A stretch of DNA of 64,000 bases from GCA-016700035 sp964454845 (GCA_964454845.1 CAYVVS010000003.1:1-64000), one strand, 5' to 3'. Positions 8,904-18,576 are shown, counted from the stretch's first letter. Translations and numbers: made by a program. The notes: generated by a model not told the origin, from the sequence alone.

Positions 8904-9920
8904 ATGACACGAGTCGCCATTAACGGCTTTGGCCGCATCGGACGTAATGCATTTAAAATTGCATTTGCTCGTCCCGATCTCCGTATTGTTGCAATTAACG
9001 ATTTAACCGACACCCGCACGCTTGCGCACCTGCTCAAGCACGACTCTAATTACGGTGCGTACAAGCATGAGGTGAGCTACGATGATACCCATATTATTGT
9101 GGACGGTAAAAAAATCATCGTAACCGCCGAAAAAGAACCGCAAAAACTCCCTTGGAAGAAATTGAAGATCGATGTTGTGATTGAGTCTACCGGTCGGTTT
9201 GTGAAGGGTGAAGATGCTGGTTTGCATGTAAAAGCTGGTGCTCGCAAAGTGGTAATTTCTGCACCCGCTAAAGGCGATGATAGCCAAGTTGCAACCCATG
9301 TCATTGGCGTGAATGAAGATACGCTTGATACTGGAAAAGTACATGTATACTCGAACGCGAGCTGTACGACGAACTGCATTACTCCAGTGGCTGCAGTTAT
9401 TGAAGAAGCTTTTGGCATTGAAAAGGCTATGATGACTACAACTCATAGCTACACCGCTAGCCAGGCCTTACAGGATGCACCAGCGAAAGATCTGCGCGAA
9501 GGTCGTAATGCTGCCGAAAACATCGTGCCCACCAGTACTGGCGCAACCATTGCTGCCGCTAAGGCCCTTCCAGCTCTCGAGGGCGTTTTTCAGGGGCTTT
9601 CTGTGCGCGTGCCAACCCCAGTTGTATCGCTAGCAGACTTCACTTTTCTGGTAAAGCGTGATGTTACGGTTGAAGAAGTGAATGCTGTACTCAAAAAAGC
9701 TGCCGCTAGCCCACGCTTTAGGCATGTTCTTGCCTATACCGAGGAAGAGCTTGTTTCGTCAGACTTTATTGGCAATCCACATAGCTCGATTGTAGACAGT
9801 AAGCTTACCAATGTAGTCGGTGGTAATATGCTCAAGGTGGTTGCTTGGTACGACAATGAGTGGGGCTACTCAAACCGTCTTGTTGAGCTCGTCGCACTGG
9901 TTGGAAAGAAGCTAAAGTAG
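8904..9920 (+). CDS. gap: Glyceraldehyde-3-phosphate dehydrogenase
   Basis: A 338-aa NAD(P)-dependent GAPDH. The N-terminal Rossmann motif is VAINGFGRIGRNAFK, the catalytic site is SNASCTTNCITP and the C-terminal signature is WYDNEWGYSNR. It oxidises glyceraldehyde-3-phosphate to 1,3-bisphosphoglycerate. It opens a run of sugar-phosphate genes on the same strand with almost no spacing (gap, RpiB-like, Rpe-like, two transketolase halves, two PfkB types). Confidence 0.97.
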   Translation: MTRVAINGFGRIGRNAFKIAFARPDLRIVAINDLTDTRTLAHLLKHDSNYGAYKHEVSYDDTHIIVDGKKIIVTAEKEPQKLPWKKLKIDVVIESTGRFVKGEDAGLHVKAGARKVVISAPAKGDDSQVATHVIGVNEDTLDTGKVHVYSNASCTTNCITPVAAVIEEAFGIEKAMMTTTHSYTASQALQDAPAKDLREGRNAAENIVPTSTGATIAAAKALPALEGVFQGLSVRVPTPVVSLADFTFLVKRDVTVEEVNAVLKKAAASPRFRHVLAYTEEELVSSDFIGNPHSSIVDSKLTNVVGGNMLKVVAWYDNEWGYSNRLVELVALVGKKLK

Positions 9921-9932
9921 GAGGCTAAAAAC

Positions 9933-10403
9933 ATGGAGGGGGGATATCGTCCAGGTAAAGTTTTTCTCGCAGCCGATCATGGCGGCTATGATGCTAAAGA
10001 GCAGCTCAAAGCACAGCTCCAGGCAGAGTTTGATGTGGTAGATATGGGTCCGGAAAATATGAACCCAGATGATGACTTTACGCCTTTTGCGGAAGAGGTT
10101 GCGCGCGCGGTTGTGGCTGAGAAAAATGCCATGGGTGTTTTGGTCTGTCGATCGGGCGAGGGTATGGCAATCGCGGCCAATAAAATTGATGGCGTACGGG
10201 CCGCATTAGTTTGGAATCAGTCAGTGGCTCGTGAGACCCGCGAAGATAACGATTCGAATGTGCTTTCGTTGCCGGCAGATCATATTGTCGCCGATGAGAT
10301 GTTGGCAATTACTAGAACTTGGCTAACAACGCCGTTCTCCGGAGAAGAGCGACACGCTCGGCGTATTGAACAAATTAGTGATTTAGAAGATAGCGCCGCA
10401 TGA
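9933..10403 (+). CDS. rpiB: RpiB/LacAB-family sugar-phosphate isomerase
   Basis: A protein of 156 aa. FLAADHGGYDAKEQL is the N-terminal RpiB pattern, VCRSGEGMAIAANKIDGVRAA holds the catalytic cysteine, and REDNDSNVLSLPA matches the substrate loop. It probably interconverts ribose-5- and ribulose-5-phosphate. AGGAGGC lies before ATG 9933. It overlaps the epimerase gene by four bases (ATGA). Confidence 0.85.
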   Translation: MEGGYRPGKVFLAADHGGYDAKEQLKAQLQAEFDVVDMGPENMNPDDDFTPFAEEVARAVVAEKNAMGVLVCRSGEGMAIAANKIDGVRAALVWNQSVARETREDNDSNVLSLPADHIVADEMLAITRTWLTTPFSGEERHARRIEQISDLEDSAA

Positions 10404-11029
10404 CGAAAGTTGTACCAGCAATATTAGAGTCGAGCGCTGCCGAATGTAGACGCAAGTTGCAAACGGTACGTCAACTTACCGATCGAGTGCAGCTAGATAT
10501 TATTGATGGAGAACTCATTGAAAATAAAACGGTCCAGCCTCAGGAGTTGGAGCCACCAGCCGGTCTAAAGGTTGATATTCATCTTATGGTGAAACGGCCA
10601 AAAGAGTATGTCATGCCTAGTGTAAAGCTGCGCCCATACACGGTAATTGTGCAGTACGAAGGTGCGGAACATGTTGCAGAAGCTGTCGAGAAGATTAACA
10701 CTAACGGGATTCGTTCAGGAATAGCAATTAATCCCGAGACAGAATTAGGTGATTTGGGTGAGCTGCTGGCGAGTGTGAAGCACGTACTGATTATGGCGTA
10801 TCCGGCAGGGTTTGCGGGGCAAAAATTACAGGCTAGTGTTCTGGCTAAGGCCGCAGAGCTGAGAGAGCTTGGCTTTGGTGGCGAAATTGGATTGGATGGT
10901 GGTGTGGCAGCAGATACGCTCAAAAAAATATCTGCAGCCAAGTTTGATGTGGTGAATACGAATAGTTACTTGTTTGGAGCGGAAAGTATTCTCACTCGCT
11001 ATCATGAAATAATTGAGGCCTTAGGCTAA
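10400..11029 (+). CDS. Ribulose-phosphate 3-epimerase-like protein
   Basis: A 209-aa TIM barrel with the epimerase motifs in order: VPAIL, QLDIIDGELI, VDIHLMV, MAYPAGFAGQK and IGLDGGV. It probably converts ribulose-5- to xylulose-5-phosphate for the adjacent transketolase. The canonical EPGFGGQ loop is changed to YPAGFAGQ, so substrate preference may differ. Overlaps neighbours on both sides by a few bases. Confidence 0.75.
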   Translation: MTKVVPAILESSAAECRRKLQTVRQLTDRVQLDIIDGELIENKTVQPQELEPPAGLKVDIHLMVKRPKEYVMPSVKLRPYTVIVQYEGAEHVAEAVEKINTNGIRSGIAINPETELGDLGELLASVKHVLIMAYPAGFAGQKLQASVLAKAAELRELGFGGEIGLDGGVAADTLKKISAAKFDVVNTNSYLFGAESILTRYHEIIEALG

Positions 11030-11907
11030 TGCGCAATTCAGTAAAATCTTTAGAGCTGAAGGCAAACTCCATTCGCCAAGAAATTGTTGAGATGTTAGTT
11101 GAGGCAGGATCGGGGCATTCTGCAGGACCACTGGGGATGGCGGATGTTTTTACAGCTTTATTCTATGAAGTTGTAAAGTATGATCCAAAAAAACCGGACT
11201 GGTCAGAGCGTGATCGCGTGGTGCTTTCTAACGGACATATTGCACCGGTACTCTATGCCACAATGGCAGAAGTTGGCTATTTCCCTAAATCCGAGTTGAA
11301 GACACTGCGAAAATTCGGCACACGCCTGCAGGGTCATCCTGAGCGAACGCGATTGCCCGGCATAGAGAACACGTCTGGCCCGCTTGGCATTGGTCTGCCA
11401 CAGGCTGCCGGCATGGCACTCGGCTTTAAAATGAATGGTACCAAGCAGCGAGTCTATTGTTTGACGGGTGATGGAGAGCTGAATGAGGGGATTATTTGGG
11501 AGGCTATTCTCTTTGCCTCCGCCAAGAAACTGAATAATCTGACAGTGATTGTTGATCGTAATAATATTCAGATAGATGGTTTTACTGAGCAGGTTATGCC
11601 GCTCGAACCACTGGCAATGAAGTGGCAGGCATTTGGGTGGCACGTGATTGAGGTCGATGGGCATAACATTGAGCAGGTTGTCGGTGCATGTGAGCACGCG
11701 CAGGCAATATTTGAGCGCCCAACGGTAATTATTGCTCACACTATCCCGGGAAAGGGCGTTGATTATATGGAGAACGAACCCGTTTGGCATGGTATGCCAC
11801 CTGGCTTAAAGGATGTTGAGGGTGACCCACCCAAAGACGAGCAGGTAAAAGTAGCCTTGAAAGAACTCCGCACGTTGCGAGGTAAGATTCGGAGTGAGCA
11901 TGAGTAA
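11029..11907 (+). CDS. Transketolase, N-terminal (thiamine-diphosphate) subunit
   Basis: A 292-aa split transketolase alpha part. GSGHSAGPLGMADV, the RDRVVLSNGH signature and the thiamine-diphosphate/Mg motif GDGELNEGIIWEA...DRNNIQIDG are present. It works with the C-terminal subunit encoded directly after it. Split transketolases occur in archaea and in many CPR and other bacteria. Confidence 0.95.
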   Translation: MRNSVKSLELKANSIRQEIVEMLVEAGSGHSAGPLGMADVFTALFYEVVKYDPKKPDWSERDRVVLSNGHIAPVLYATMAEVGYFPKSELKTLRKFGTRLQGHPERTRLPGIENTSGPLGIGLPQAAGMALGFKMNGTKQRVYCLTGDGELNEGIIWEAILFASAKKLNNLTVIVDRNNIQIDGFTEQVMPLEPLAMKWQAFGWHVIEVDGHNIEQVVGACEHAQAIFERPTVIIAHTIPGKGVDYMENEPVWHGMPPGLKDVEGDPPKDEQVKVALKELRTLRGKIRSEHE

Positions 11908-12892
11908 ATATTCTGCACATCTATCCCGTCAGCTGTTTACCGACGCTATTGAGCACGTGCCAAATCGTAAGGGGTTCGGCGAAGGACTTGTGTTTGCGGC
12001 CGATCAAGATGAGCGTATTGTGGCGCTCTGCGCAGACCTCACTGAGTCGACTCAAATGGAGCCGTTTATGAAAAAATATCCGGAACGTTTTGTGGAGGTA
12101 GGAATTACTGAGCAAAATATGGCAGCAGTTGGAGCGGGTCTGGCGGCAGTTGGAAAAACTCCCTTTGTAAGTTCGTATGCGGCTTTCTCACCGGGTAGAA
12201 ACTATGATCAGATCCGTGTTGCAATTTGTATGAACGAGCAGCCAGTTATCGTAGTAGGTTCGCATGCTGGTGTTTCGGTTGGACCAGATGGGGGGACTCA
12301 TCAGATGCTCGAAGACATCGCTATGATGCGAGCATTGCCGAACATGATGGTTGTTGTGCCCGCAGATGTTCACGAGGCTCGTAAAGCTACGCTGGCATTG
12401 GCACAGTTACGAAAGCCGGCCTATCTCAGACTTGCTCGTGAAAAATCTCCGGTTGTAACCACTCCGGATACACCGTTTCAAATTGGTAGGGCGCAAGTTT
12501 GGCGCGAGGGAGAAGACGTTACCTTGATTGTTGCCGGACCACTAGCCTATGAGGCGCTTAAGACGGCAGAAATGCTGGCCAAGGAAGGCATACAAGCTAC
12601 AGTTATTAATTGCCCAACGATTAAGCCTCTGGATGCCGAAACAATCTTGCAGGCTGTAAAGAAAGCCGGTGCGGTCGTTACGATTGAGGAGGCTCAAGTA
12701 GCCGGTGGCTTAGGGGGAGCTGTTGCGGAGCTTCTTGCCCAAGAAAATCCGGTACCGCTGGAGCGAGTGGGCGTGCAAGATACGTTTGGGCAGTCGGGTA
12801 CAGTAACAGAACTTTGGGAGCACTATGGACTGACCGCTAAGCATATTGTGCGTGTAGCTCAGCGAGCGTTCAAGCGAAAGAGTCAAAAATGA
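11900..12892 (+). CDS. Transketolase, C-terminal (pyrimidine-binding) subunit
   Basis: A protein of about 330 aa with the pyrimidine-binding domain (ADLTESTQ, FVEVGITEQNMAAVGAGLAA) and the C-terminal transketolase domain. ATG 11900 is preferred over GTG 11894 because GGAG precedes it by five bases and it overlaps the end of the N-terminal subunit by eight bases, which suits equal-ratio translation. Confidence 0.95.
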   Translation: MSKYSAHLSRQLFTDAIEHVPNRKGFGEGLVFAADQDERIVALCADLTESTQMEPFMKKYPERFVEVGITEQNMAAVGAGLAAVGKTPFVSSYAAFSPGRNYDQIRVAICMNEQPVIVVGSHAGVSVGPDGGTHQMLEDIAMMRALPNMMVVVPADVHEARKATLALAQLRKPAYLRLAREKSPVVTTPDTPFQIGRAQVWREGEDVTLIVAGPLAYEALKTAEMLAKEGIQATVINCPTIKPLDAETILQAVKKAGAVVTIEEAQVAGGLGGAVAELLAQENPVPLERVGVQDTFGQSGTVTELWEHYGLTAKHIVRVAQRAFKRKSQK

Positions 12893-13851
12893 AAAAATTT
12901 GATGTAGTTGTGGTGGGTACCGCCACACGTGATGTGTATTTGATTTCTAAAGATTTTGCCGCCTTCGACTCTAACGGAGAGCCAGTAATCGTAATACCGG
13001 CGAATACAAAGATTGATATGCCCGATATCGCTTCTGATATTGGCGGCGGTGCACCGAACGCTGCCGTGACATTTGCGCGTACTGGCCTCAAGACTGCGTG
13101 TATGGCCAAGGTTGGACTCGATGGTTCAGGTAAAGAAACCGAAGCTGTGCTCGAGAAAGAACGCATTACGCCACTGCTGATTAAAGAGAAGAGTCATCAA
13201 ACGGGTTTGTCATTGGTCTTAAAGGGACCGAATGGTGAAGACACGATGTTTGTGCATCGTGGAGCTGGCTATGAATATCGGGCTAAAGATTTTGATATGT
13301 CGAAAATTAAAGCTAAGTGGCTCTATATTACGTCCCTCGGGGGAGATCTGTCGGTGCTGAGCAGATTGGTAAAATGGGCCGAATCTCAGGACGTTCGAGT
13401 AGCCGTAAATCCCGGGCCGTTAGAGCTCGCCAAGCCGAAGCGATTGCTGACAATTTTAAGGCGCACTGATGTAGTTATTGTAAACAGACGCGAAGCCGAG
13501 TTACTGTTTGATGCTGAGAAAGTTGATGACATGTTGGCGGTAGGGCGCAGTGCTGGCCTGCATACGATTGTGGTGACCGATTCACAAAACGGTGCGACAG
13601 TACTTGATGGCAGCTATGTGTATACTGCTGGGATTTATAAAAAGGTAGCCGTTGTTGACCGAAGCGGTGCTGGTTACGCGTATGCATCTGGGCTCATCGC
13701 CGCAATCATGCAAGGCAAAACCATGCAGCAGGCCATGAGCTTTGCGGCTGCTAATGCCACCTCGGTTATTTCATACTTAGGTTCTCGGGTGGGTATCTTA
13801 TCGGGCACTGATGTAGATATAATGAAGGTAGACATAAGCGTTTTTCACTAA
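12889..13851 (+). CDS. PfkB-family sugar kinase homolog lacking the catalytic Asp
   Basis: A 320-aa ribokinase-like protein: the substrate-side GG motif is present (IGGGAPNAAVTFARTG) and the ATP-binding C-terminus follows. The catalytic GAGD reads GAGY (DRSGAGYAYASG at about residues 259-270), so the catalytic base is replaced by Tyr through a single-base change. It may be a regulatory pseudo-kinase paired with the intact homolog directly downstream. It overlaps the transketolase stop by four bases. Confidence 0.85.
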   Translation: MKKFDVVVVGTATRDVYLISKDFAAFDSNGEPVIVIPANTKIDMPDIASDIGGGAPNAAVTFARTGLKTACMAKVGLDGSGKETEAVLEKERITPLLIKEKSHQTGLSLVLKGPNGEDTMFVHRGAGYEYRAKDFDMSKIKAKWLYITSLGGDLSVLSRLVKWAESQDVRVAVNPGPLELAKPKRLLTILRRTDVVIVNRREAELLFDAEKVDDMLAVGRSAGLHTIVVTDSQNGATVLDGSYVYTAGIYKKVAVVDRSGAGYAYASGLIAAIMQGKTMQQAMSFAAANATSVISYLGSRVGILSGTDVDIMKVDISVFH

Positions 13852-13866
13852 AGAGGAGTTTTGAGT

Positions 13867-14880
13867 ATGACCCATAGAATTGATGTGCTATCGGTAGGTG
13901 ATATTGTTTCGGATGCATTTATTCGCTTGTTGCCCGCAGAGGCCGAAATTGATAAAGACCCCAAAGATCGTCACCCGCTTTTGTGTATGACGTATGGTTC
14001 GAAAGTCCCTTTTGAATACGCTGTTACCGTGCACGGCGTTGGGAATAGCCCAAATGCTGCGGTGAGTTTCGCGCGCCTCGGATTGAAGTCCAGCCTGTAT
14101 AGCAATATGGGGCATGACGAGATAGGTCAGCAGATGTTGGAAAGCTTAAAGAAAAACAAGGTGCAAACACAGTATATTGATATGCACAAAAATAAGGTCA
14201 GTAATTTTCATTACGTGTTGTGGTATGATTCTGATCGCACAATCTTGATTAAGCACGAAACGTACGACTACTCCTGGCCACATATTCCAGAAGAGGACAC
14301 GCCAAAGTGGATCTACCTTAGCTCACTCGGAGAGGCTGGCTGGGGACTGCACGCAAAAATCGCCGAATATTTAGAAAGGCATCCAGAAGTAAAACTTGCC
14401 TTCCAGCCCGGAACCTTCCAGATGCGTAAGGGGTTTGGTGAGCTAAAGCGACTAATGCGTCACACGGAATTATTTGTGGTAAATAAAGAAGAAGCACAGA
14501 TGATGACCGGCAAAAAGACCGATGATATTGCTGAATTGGCGCGCGACATCCACGAAGAGGGAGCACGTATAGTAGCGATTACCGATGGGCCAAATGGTAG
14601 TTATGCTTCTGATGGCAGTATAGTTTGGCAGATGCGCAATTACCCAGACCCTAAGCCGCCGTTTGAGCGTACTGGAGCGGGCGATGCGTATACGAGTACT
14701 TTTGTGGCTGGGCTCATTTACAGTGGTGGGGATATCAAAACTGCCATGCAGTGGGGACCGATCAACTCAATGAGCGTTGTGCAGGAGGTTGGCGCGCAGG
14801 CAGGGCTGCTTTCTAAATCTAAGCTAGAAGCATTCTTAAAAGACGCACCAAAGGATTACGAGCCAAAAGAGTACAAGTAA
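13867..14880 (+). CDS. PfkB-family carbohydrate kinase
   Basis: A ribokinase-family kinase of 337 aa with an intact catalytic motif (ERTGAGDAYTSTFVAG) and the N-terminal binding pattern GNSPNAAVSFARLG. GAGGAG lies eight bases before ATG 13867, better than TTG 13861. Position after the pentose-phosphate genes suggests it phosphorylates a pentose or a sugar phosphate. The exact substrate cannot be read from sequence. Confidence 0.9.
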   Translation: MTHRIDVLSVGDIVSDAFIRLLPAEAEIDKDPKDRHPLLCMTYGSKVPFEYAVTVHGVGNSPNAAVSFARLGLKSSLYSNMGHDEIGQQMLESLKKNKVQTQYIDMHKNKVSNFHYVLWYDSDRTILIKHETYDYSWPHIPEEDTPKWIYLSSLGEAGWGLHAKIAEYLERHPEVKLAFQPGTFQMRKGFGELKRLMRHTELFVVNKEEAQMMTGKKTDDIAELARDIHEEGARIVAITDGPNGSYASDGSIVWQMRNYPDPKPPFERTGAGDAYTSTFVAGLIYSGGDIKTAMQWGPINSMSVVQEVGAQAGLLSKSKLEAFLKDAPKDYEPKEYK

Positions 14881-14882
14881 GT

Positions 14883-15212
14883 ATGGATATAGGTAATGCC
14901 TATCAAGAGTTCCTATTCTACCTAGCACTGGCTCCGCTTATTTTTGTCTATTCATTTCCTTTTCTGTTCTCAAGAATGTCGCCGTTTTGGTTGGAGCGTG
15001 GCCTTGCAGGGAAGATTAAATTTTATCTGACGGTTGTCGTTTTAAATCTAGCGATCGGTCAATTTTCATATGTAGTTTGGGGACAAAATCAGATTTATGA
15101 TGGCTTGGATCTTGGCATTACTGGTTTCGCAATATGTTTTGGGTTGATAGCTCCTATATGTATCTCAATATTCCTGCTGGGGTGGTATATCTATTATCGT
15201 TTTGCGCGCTAG
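14883..15212 (+). CDS. Three-pass small membrane protein
   Basis: A 109-aa protein with three hydrophobic segments and a family-unassigned sequence. ATG 14883 lies two bases after the kinase stop, so it is probably the last gene of that transcript. AT-rich and codon-matched to its neighbours. Confidence 0.55.
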   Translation: MDIGNAYQEFLFYLALAPLIFVYSFPFLFSRMSPFWLERGLAGKIKFYLTVVVLNLAIGQFSYVVWGQNQIYDGLDLGITGFAICFGLIAPICISIFLLGWYIYYRFAR

Positions 15213-15257
15213 GTGTACGGTTTCTAAAAAAATATGTAGTGTTATAATGCTTATGAT

Positions 15258-16280
15258 ATGAGTGGAGTGGCAACTTCTTTAGGTTCAGCGGTGGTAGCAA
15301 CTGGATTACCACAAACGCAATCGCCCAGTGGTGGTGTCGCTAGTGGTAGTCTCTACGATGTTGCGATTGTTGGAGGTGGCCCAGCGGGGATGACGGCGGC
15401 AATTTACTGCGCGCGCAAAAAACTTAAAGTTATCATGCTCACTAAAGATCTTGGCGGTCAGGCAGCATGGAGCTCAGATGTAGAAAACTATCTTGGTTTT
15501 TCGATGATTACCGGGGCAGACTTAACTAAACACTTCCAAGATCATGTCCAGGAATTTTCGGATGAGATTACGTTGAAGTTTATTACCCAAGGTGTGACGG
15601 GGGTTGAAAAAGTTACAGGTGGATTCTCTGTAAAGACTGGTGATGGTGGCGAAGAAACCGCACGGGCGGTAATCCTCGCCTCCGGTAAGCAGCCACGAAA
15701 ACTCGGCATTGATGGTGAAGATGAATTTTTAAATAAAGGTGTGACTTATTGTGCATGGTGTGATGGACCGCTTTTTAAAGGCAAGTCGGTCGCGATCATT
15801 GGCGGTGGTAACTCTGCTTTAGACGCTGCTCTTTCGGTGCAAAAACTCGCAAAAGAAATCACCATCGTAAATATTACCGGTGAGCTTACTGGCGATGAGG
15901 TGATGATAGAAAAAGTTGTTGCCGCACCAAACATCCGGGTGCTTAATAATACGCAGGCCCTGGCGATTGCTGGTGATAAGGTAGTGCGTCAGCTAAGTTT
16001 GCGAGACTCGGCTTCTGGCTTAGATAAAGAGTTGGCTGTCGATGGCGTCTTTATCGAAATCGGTTCGCTCCCAGCTACAGGCCTGGCTAAAGGTTTTGTG
16101 GAGCTGAATAAAGAGGGAGAGATTGTAATCGACCGTAAAAACATGACTTCGCAGTCTGGTGTATTTGCAGCTGGTGATGCTACGGACGTGTACGAGAAAC
16201 AGATAATTATTGCAGCTGGCGAAGGTGCTAAGGCGGCGATTGGTTGTGCGCAGTGGCTTGCGACTCAGCCACAAGGCTAG
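15258..16280 (+). CDS. trxB: Thioredoxin reductase
   Basis: A 340-aa FAD/NAD(P)H disulfide reductase. GGGPAGMTAAIYCARK is the FAD motif, CAWCDGPLF the redox-active CxxC, GGGNSALDAALS the NADPH motif and GVFAAGDATD the C-terminal FAD motif. A low-complexity Gly/Ser/Thr extension of about 30 residues precedes the first beta strand. TATAAT at 15243-15248 lies nine bases before the ATG, so the transcript is probably leaderless. Confidence 0.95.
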   Translation: MSGVATSLGSAVVATGLPQTQSPSGGVASGSLYDVAIVGGGPAGMTAAIYCARKKLKVIMLTKDLGGQAAWSSDVENYLGFSMITGADLTKHFQDHVQEFSDEITLKFITQGVTGVEKVTGGFSVKTGDGGEETARAVILASGKQPRKLGIDGEDEFLNKGVTYCAWCDGPLFKGKSVAIIGGGNSALDAALSVQKLAKEITIVNITGELTGDEVMIEKVVAAPNIRVLNNTQALAIAGDKVVRQLSLRDSASGLDKELAVDGVFIEIGSLPATGLAKGFVELNKEGEIVIDRKNMTSQSGVFAAGDATDVYEKQIIIAAGEGAKAAIGCAQWLATQPQG

Positions 16281-16346
16281 TCTGAGATTGACGCATCTAG
16301 GTATGTCGTGAATAATGAAGCATAAGCAGAATAAGAAAGGCACAAA

Positions 16347-16658
16347 ATGGCATCGACTAAGAAAAAAACTCAGGCTAAAACAAGATTAAGCCCAGTTAAA
16401 CTCGGTAGTAAAGTAGAGATCAGCCCAGTTTTGGCGATCGTAATTGTCGTAGTTATGATTGCGGTTGGATACTTACTTGTGAGTCTGACTTTTGCGGCCG
16501 GCCCTGGAGCTACTCAGAACCCATCCTCTAAGAAGCCGGTTGTTCACAATACATGCTATGGTACGACTGGATTGCGCTATGTAGCCTTTTCGGATCAGCC
16601 CGGTGGCGTGTGGTGTAAAATGGGCTCGACTGCGAATCCGCCTGCTAGCAAGAGCTAG
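16347..16658 (+). CDS. Single-pass surface protein with Lys-rich N-terminus
   Basis: A 103-aa protein. A Lys/Thr-rich cytoplasmic tail (MASTKKKTQAKTRLS) is followed by one transmembrane helix (about residues 32-51) and a short outside domain with two cysteines (TCYG and VWCKMG) that may form a disulfide. The tail-plus-helix layout recurs at 20194, 21105 and in the Rpf-like protein at 38455. AAAGG precedes the ATG. Confidence 0.6.
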   Translation: MASTKKKTQAKTRLSPVKLGSKVEISPVLAIVIVVVMIAVGYLLVSLTFAAGPGATQNPSSKKPVVHNTCYGTTGLRYVAFSDQPGGVWCKMGSTANPPASKS

Positions 16659-17766
16659 AAGCTGTCTTCTTTAAGCCTAGTCCAATAAAAATACCTAAGA
16701 GTATGAGGCCAGTAATATTTGCTGGTGTAGTGATGAAGTTAAGTAGTATAAAAGATAATCCTACAGCAACTATTTGCCCGCTATGTAGGTGTCTCTGCCA
16801 CGTCAAAAACAGTAAGTAGATGGAGGAGCCTAGGGCAATTATTCCTCCAATAATACCAAAACCTATTGTCATATCGATCCATATGTTGTGAGAGCTCTCT
16901 AAGAGGGTTTGGCGATGATACGGCTCAATCAGCTCGGATGGAAGGTTTTCTGAGTATGTGTATAGTCCAATATTGCCAAATCCGATGCCAAATGGATTTT
17001 GACGCACAAGATCTAGGCCGGTTTTGGCTAGCAGCGCTCTATAGCGTAGACTTTCTTGTGCGTAGCTCGAATTACCTAGCCGGGGAATTACGTTAAAGGG
17101 GAGAATAATTACGAGTGCCAGAATAAGTGCCACTAAATATTTCTTAATTGGCCAGGTAATGTTTCTTGCGAAATAGCCGAGGCTTAAGATCCCTATAACT
17201 GTGCCCAAAAGTGCGACTCTGCTCCCAGAAAAGCCTATGCCAGCAAGTAGGAGAAACGTAATTGTGCCATAGAGTGGTTTTGGGGCGAGGTTATGGGTGA
17301 ACCTCCAAAACGATAAAAGGCAGCCAATGCCAAGGCTTATTGCGAAAGCAAGACTATGCTCATGGAAGCCTGCCAAGCGGAGGCCAAGGTAGCTTTGAGA
17401 AAGAATGATTGCTTGAATCGTTGCGAGTATTAAACTTAGTGTGCTACTGAAAATAATGAGGTTAGCTAGCACGCGTGTCGGCAAAAGACGCGTAAGTGCC
17501 CAGCCGACCCAGATACTAGCAATGAGTGTAGCGCTACCAATCGGCATGGTGGGAAAACCAATTATTCCTGTAAAAACAGAATTACTTTTTACGAGTGCGG
17601 TGATTCCGCTGAGAATAAAAAGTGAGGCAATTATTTTTATATCTTGGCGATTCGGTATATGCCGCAATATCGGAAAAAAGATTGGCAAAAAAATGGCGAG
17701 TGTGATGACGCCGATATTGCGAATCATATTTGTATCTTGATTAGAGAAGAGCCAGAAGTTTGGCAA
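16645..17766 (-). CDS. O-antigen ligase / Wzy-type polymerase-like membrane protein
   Basis: A protein of about 373 aa with roughly ten transmembrane helices and a large outside loop containing SSHNIWIDMTIGFG. This matches the Wzy_C/O-antigen ligase pattern, in which a conserved His and Arg sit in the loop (H-N-x-W). The role would be attaching or polymerising surface glycans. The start is uncertain: the frame stays open upstream without ATG, and TTG 17766 is only the first usable codon. Its 3' end overlaps the convergent gene by 14 bases. Confidence 0.75.
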   Translation of the reverse strand: MPNFWLFSNQDTNMIRNIGVITLAIFLPIFFPILRHIPNRQDIKIIASLFILSGITALVKSNSVFTGIIGFPTMPIGSATLIASIWVGWALTRLLPTRVLANLIIFSSTLSLILATIQAIILSQSYLGLRLAGFHEHSLAFAISLGIGCLLSFWRFTHNLAPKPLYGTITFLLLAGIGFSGSRVALLGTVIGILSLGYFARNITWPIKKYLVALILALVIILPFNVIPRLGNSSYAQESLRYRALLAKTGLDLVRQNPFGIGFGNIGLYTYSENLPSELIEPYHRQTLLESSHNIWIDMTIGFGIIGGIIALGSSIYLLFLTWQRHLHSGQIVAVGLSFILLNFITTPANITGLILLGIFIGLGLKKTASSSC

Positions 17767-17871
17767 AATAACAAGTAAGCAAAGACCTGCAATAAACGCG
17801 AGACCTTGGTTTGATTGTGAAACCTTGATGCTAGGTTCGCTTTGTCGTTTTAGTTTATACTGCTTGATGAA

Positions 17872-18528
17872 ATGAATGGTTATCCCTTTCGACTTATTCC
17901 TTACATAGTATGTGGTTTAATTAGCCTTATGTGTATTATACCTTGGGCGTTGCAGGCAAAGGAGATGCGCGACACACGTCAGGGCTTTTTTCCTACATCT
18001 TCTTCTGCAAAGCAGCGGGTAGAGTATGAAAAAATTACTACATTTCCGGTTAGGGCTACAAAAAAGCAGATTCAGTTATCAGAAGTTGGGTATAGCTATC
18101 ATTGTAGAAAAAAATGTCACGCAACCTATGAAGCGGCTGACATTGGTGCTCCAGAAGGCACTCAGGTTGTGGCAGCTATATCTGGGCATGTGATAGGCGT
18201 TAATCAGGAGGGGGTAGCTCAATCTAAGAAATCTGGAGCCAGCATTAGGATACGCGGGAGTGACGGCCTCTGGTATTACTACACACATCTGGCAGCCAAT
18301 AGTGCGGTTGTCCAGCCGGGGCAGGTTGTACGAGCTGGCGATCTGCTGGGGGTAATGGGCTCATCGCGAGATGCCCAAGGGGCAGCACCTCATCTGCACT
18401 TAGATGTTTCAGTTGTAGAGAATGGGTTTGATAGGGGAGCTAATCTGTGTTCGGAAATATGCTCAAATCTAGTGGCTCCTCAGCCCATGTTGCTCAAGGC
18501 ATACTTAGCATTGCCGGAGGATGTATAA
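17872..18528 (+). CDS. M23-family peptidoglycan endopeptidase
   Basis: A 218-aa protein with an N-terminal membrane anchor (IPYIVCGLISLMCIIPWAL) and an M23/LytM domain. The first metal ligands are in CHATYEAADIGAPEGTQVVA and the HxH is in APHLHLDVSV. It would cut peptide cross-links of peptidoglycan. Two cysteines flank the first ligand (YHCRKKCHATY). The -10 box TATACT ends ten bases before the ATG. Confidence 0.85.
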   Translation: MNGYPFRLIPYIVCGLISLMCIIPWALQAKEMRDTRQGFFPTSSSAKQRVEYEKITTFPVRATKKQIQLSEVGYSYHCRKKCHATYEAADIGAPEGTQVVAAISGHVIGVNQEGVAQSKKSGASIRIRGSDGLWYYYTHLAANSAVVQPGQVVRAGDLLGVMGSSRDAQGAAPHLHLDVSVVENGFDRGANLCSEICSNLVAPQPMLLKAYLALPEDV

Positions 18529-18576
18529 TGAGCGATAAATATAGTATACTTGTTAAGTATTTAGGGAGAACTCTAT

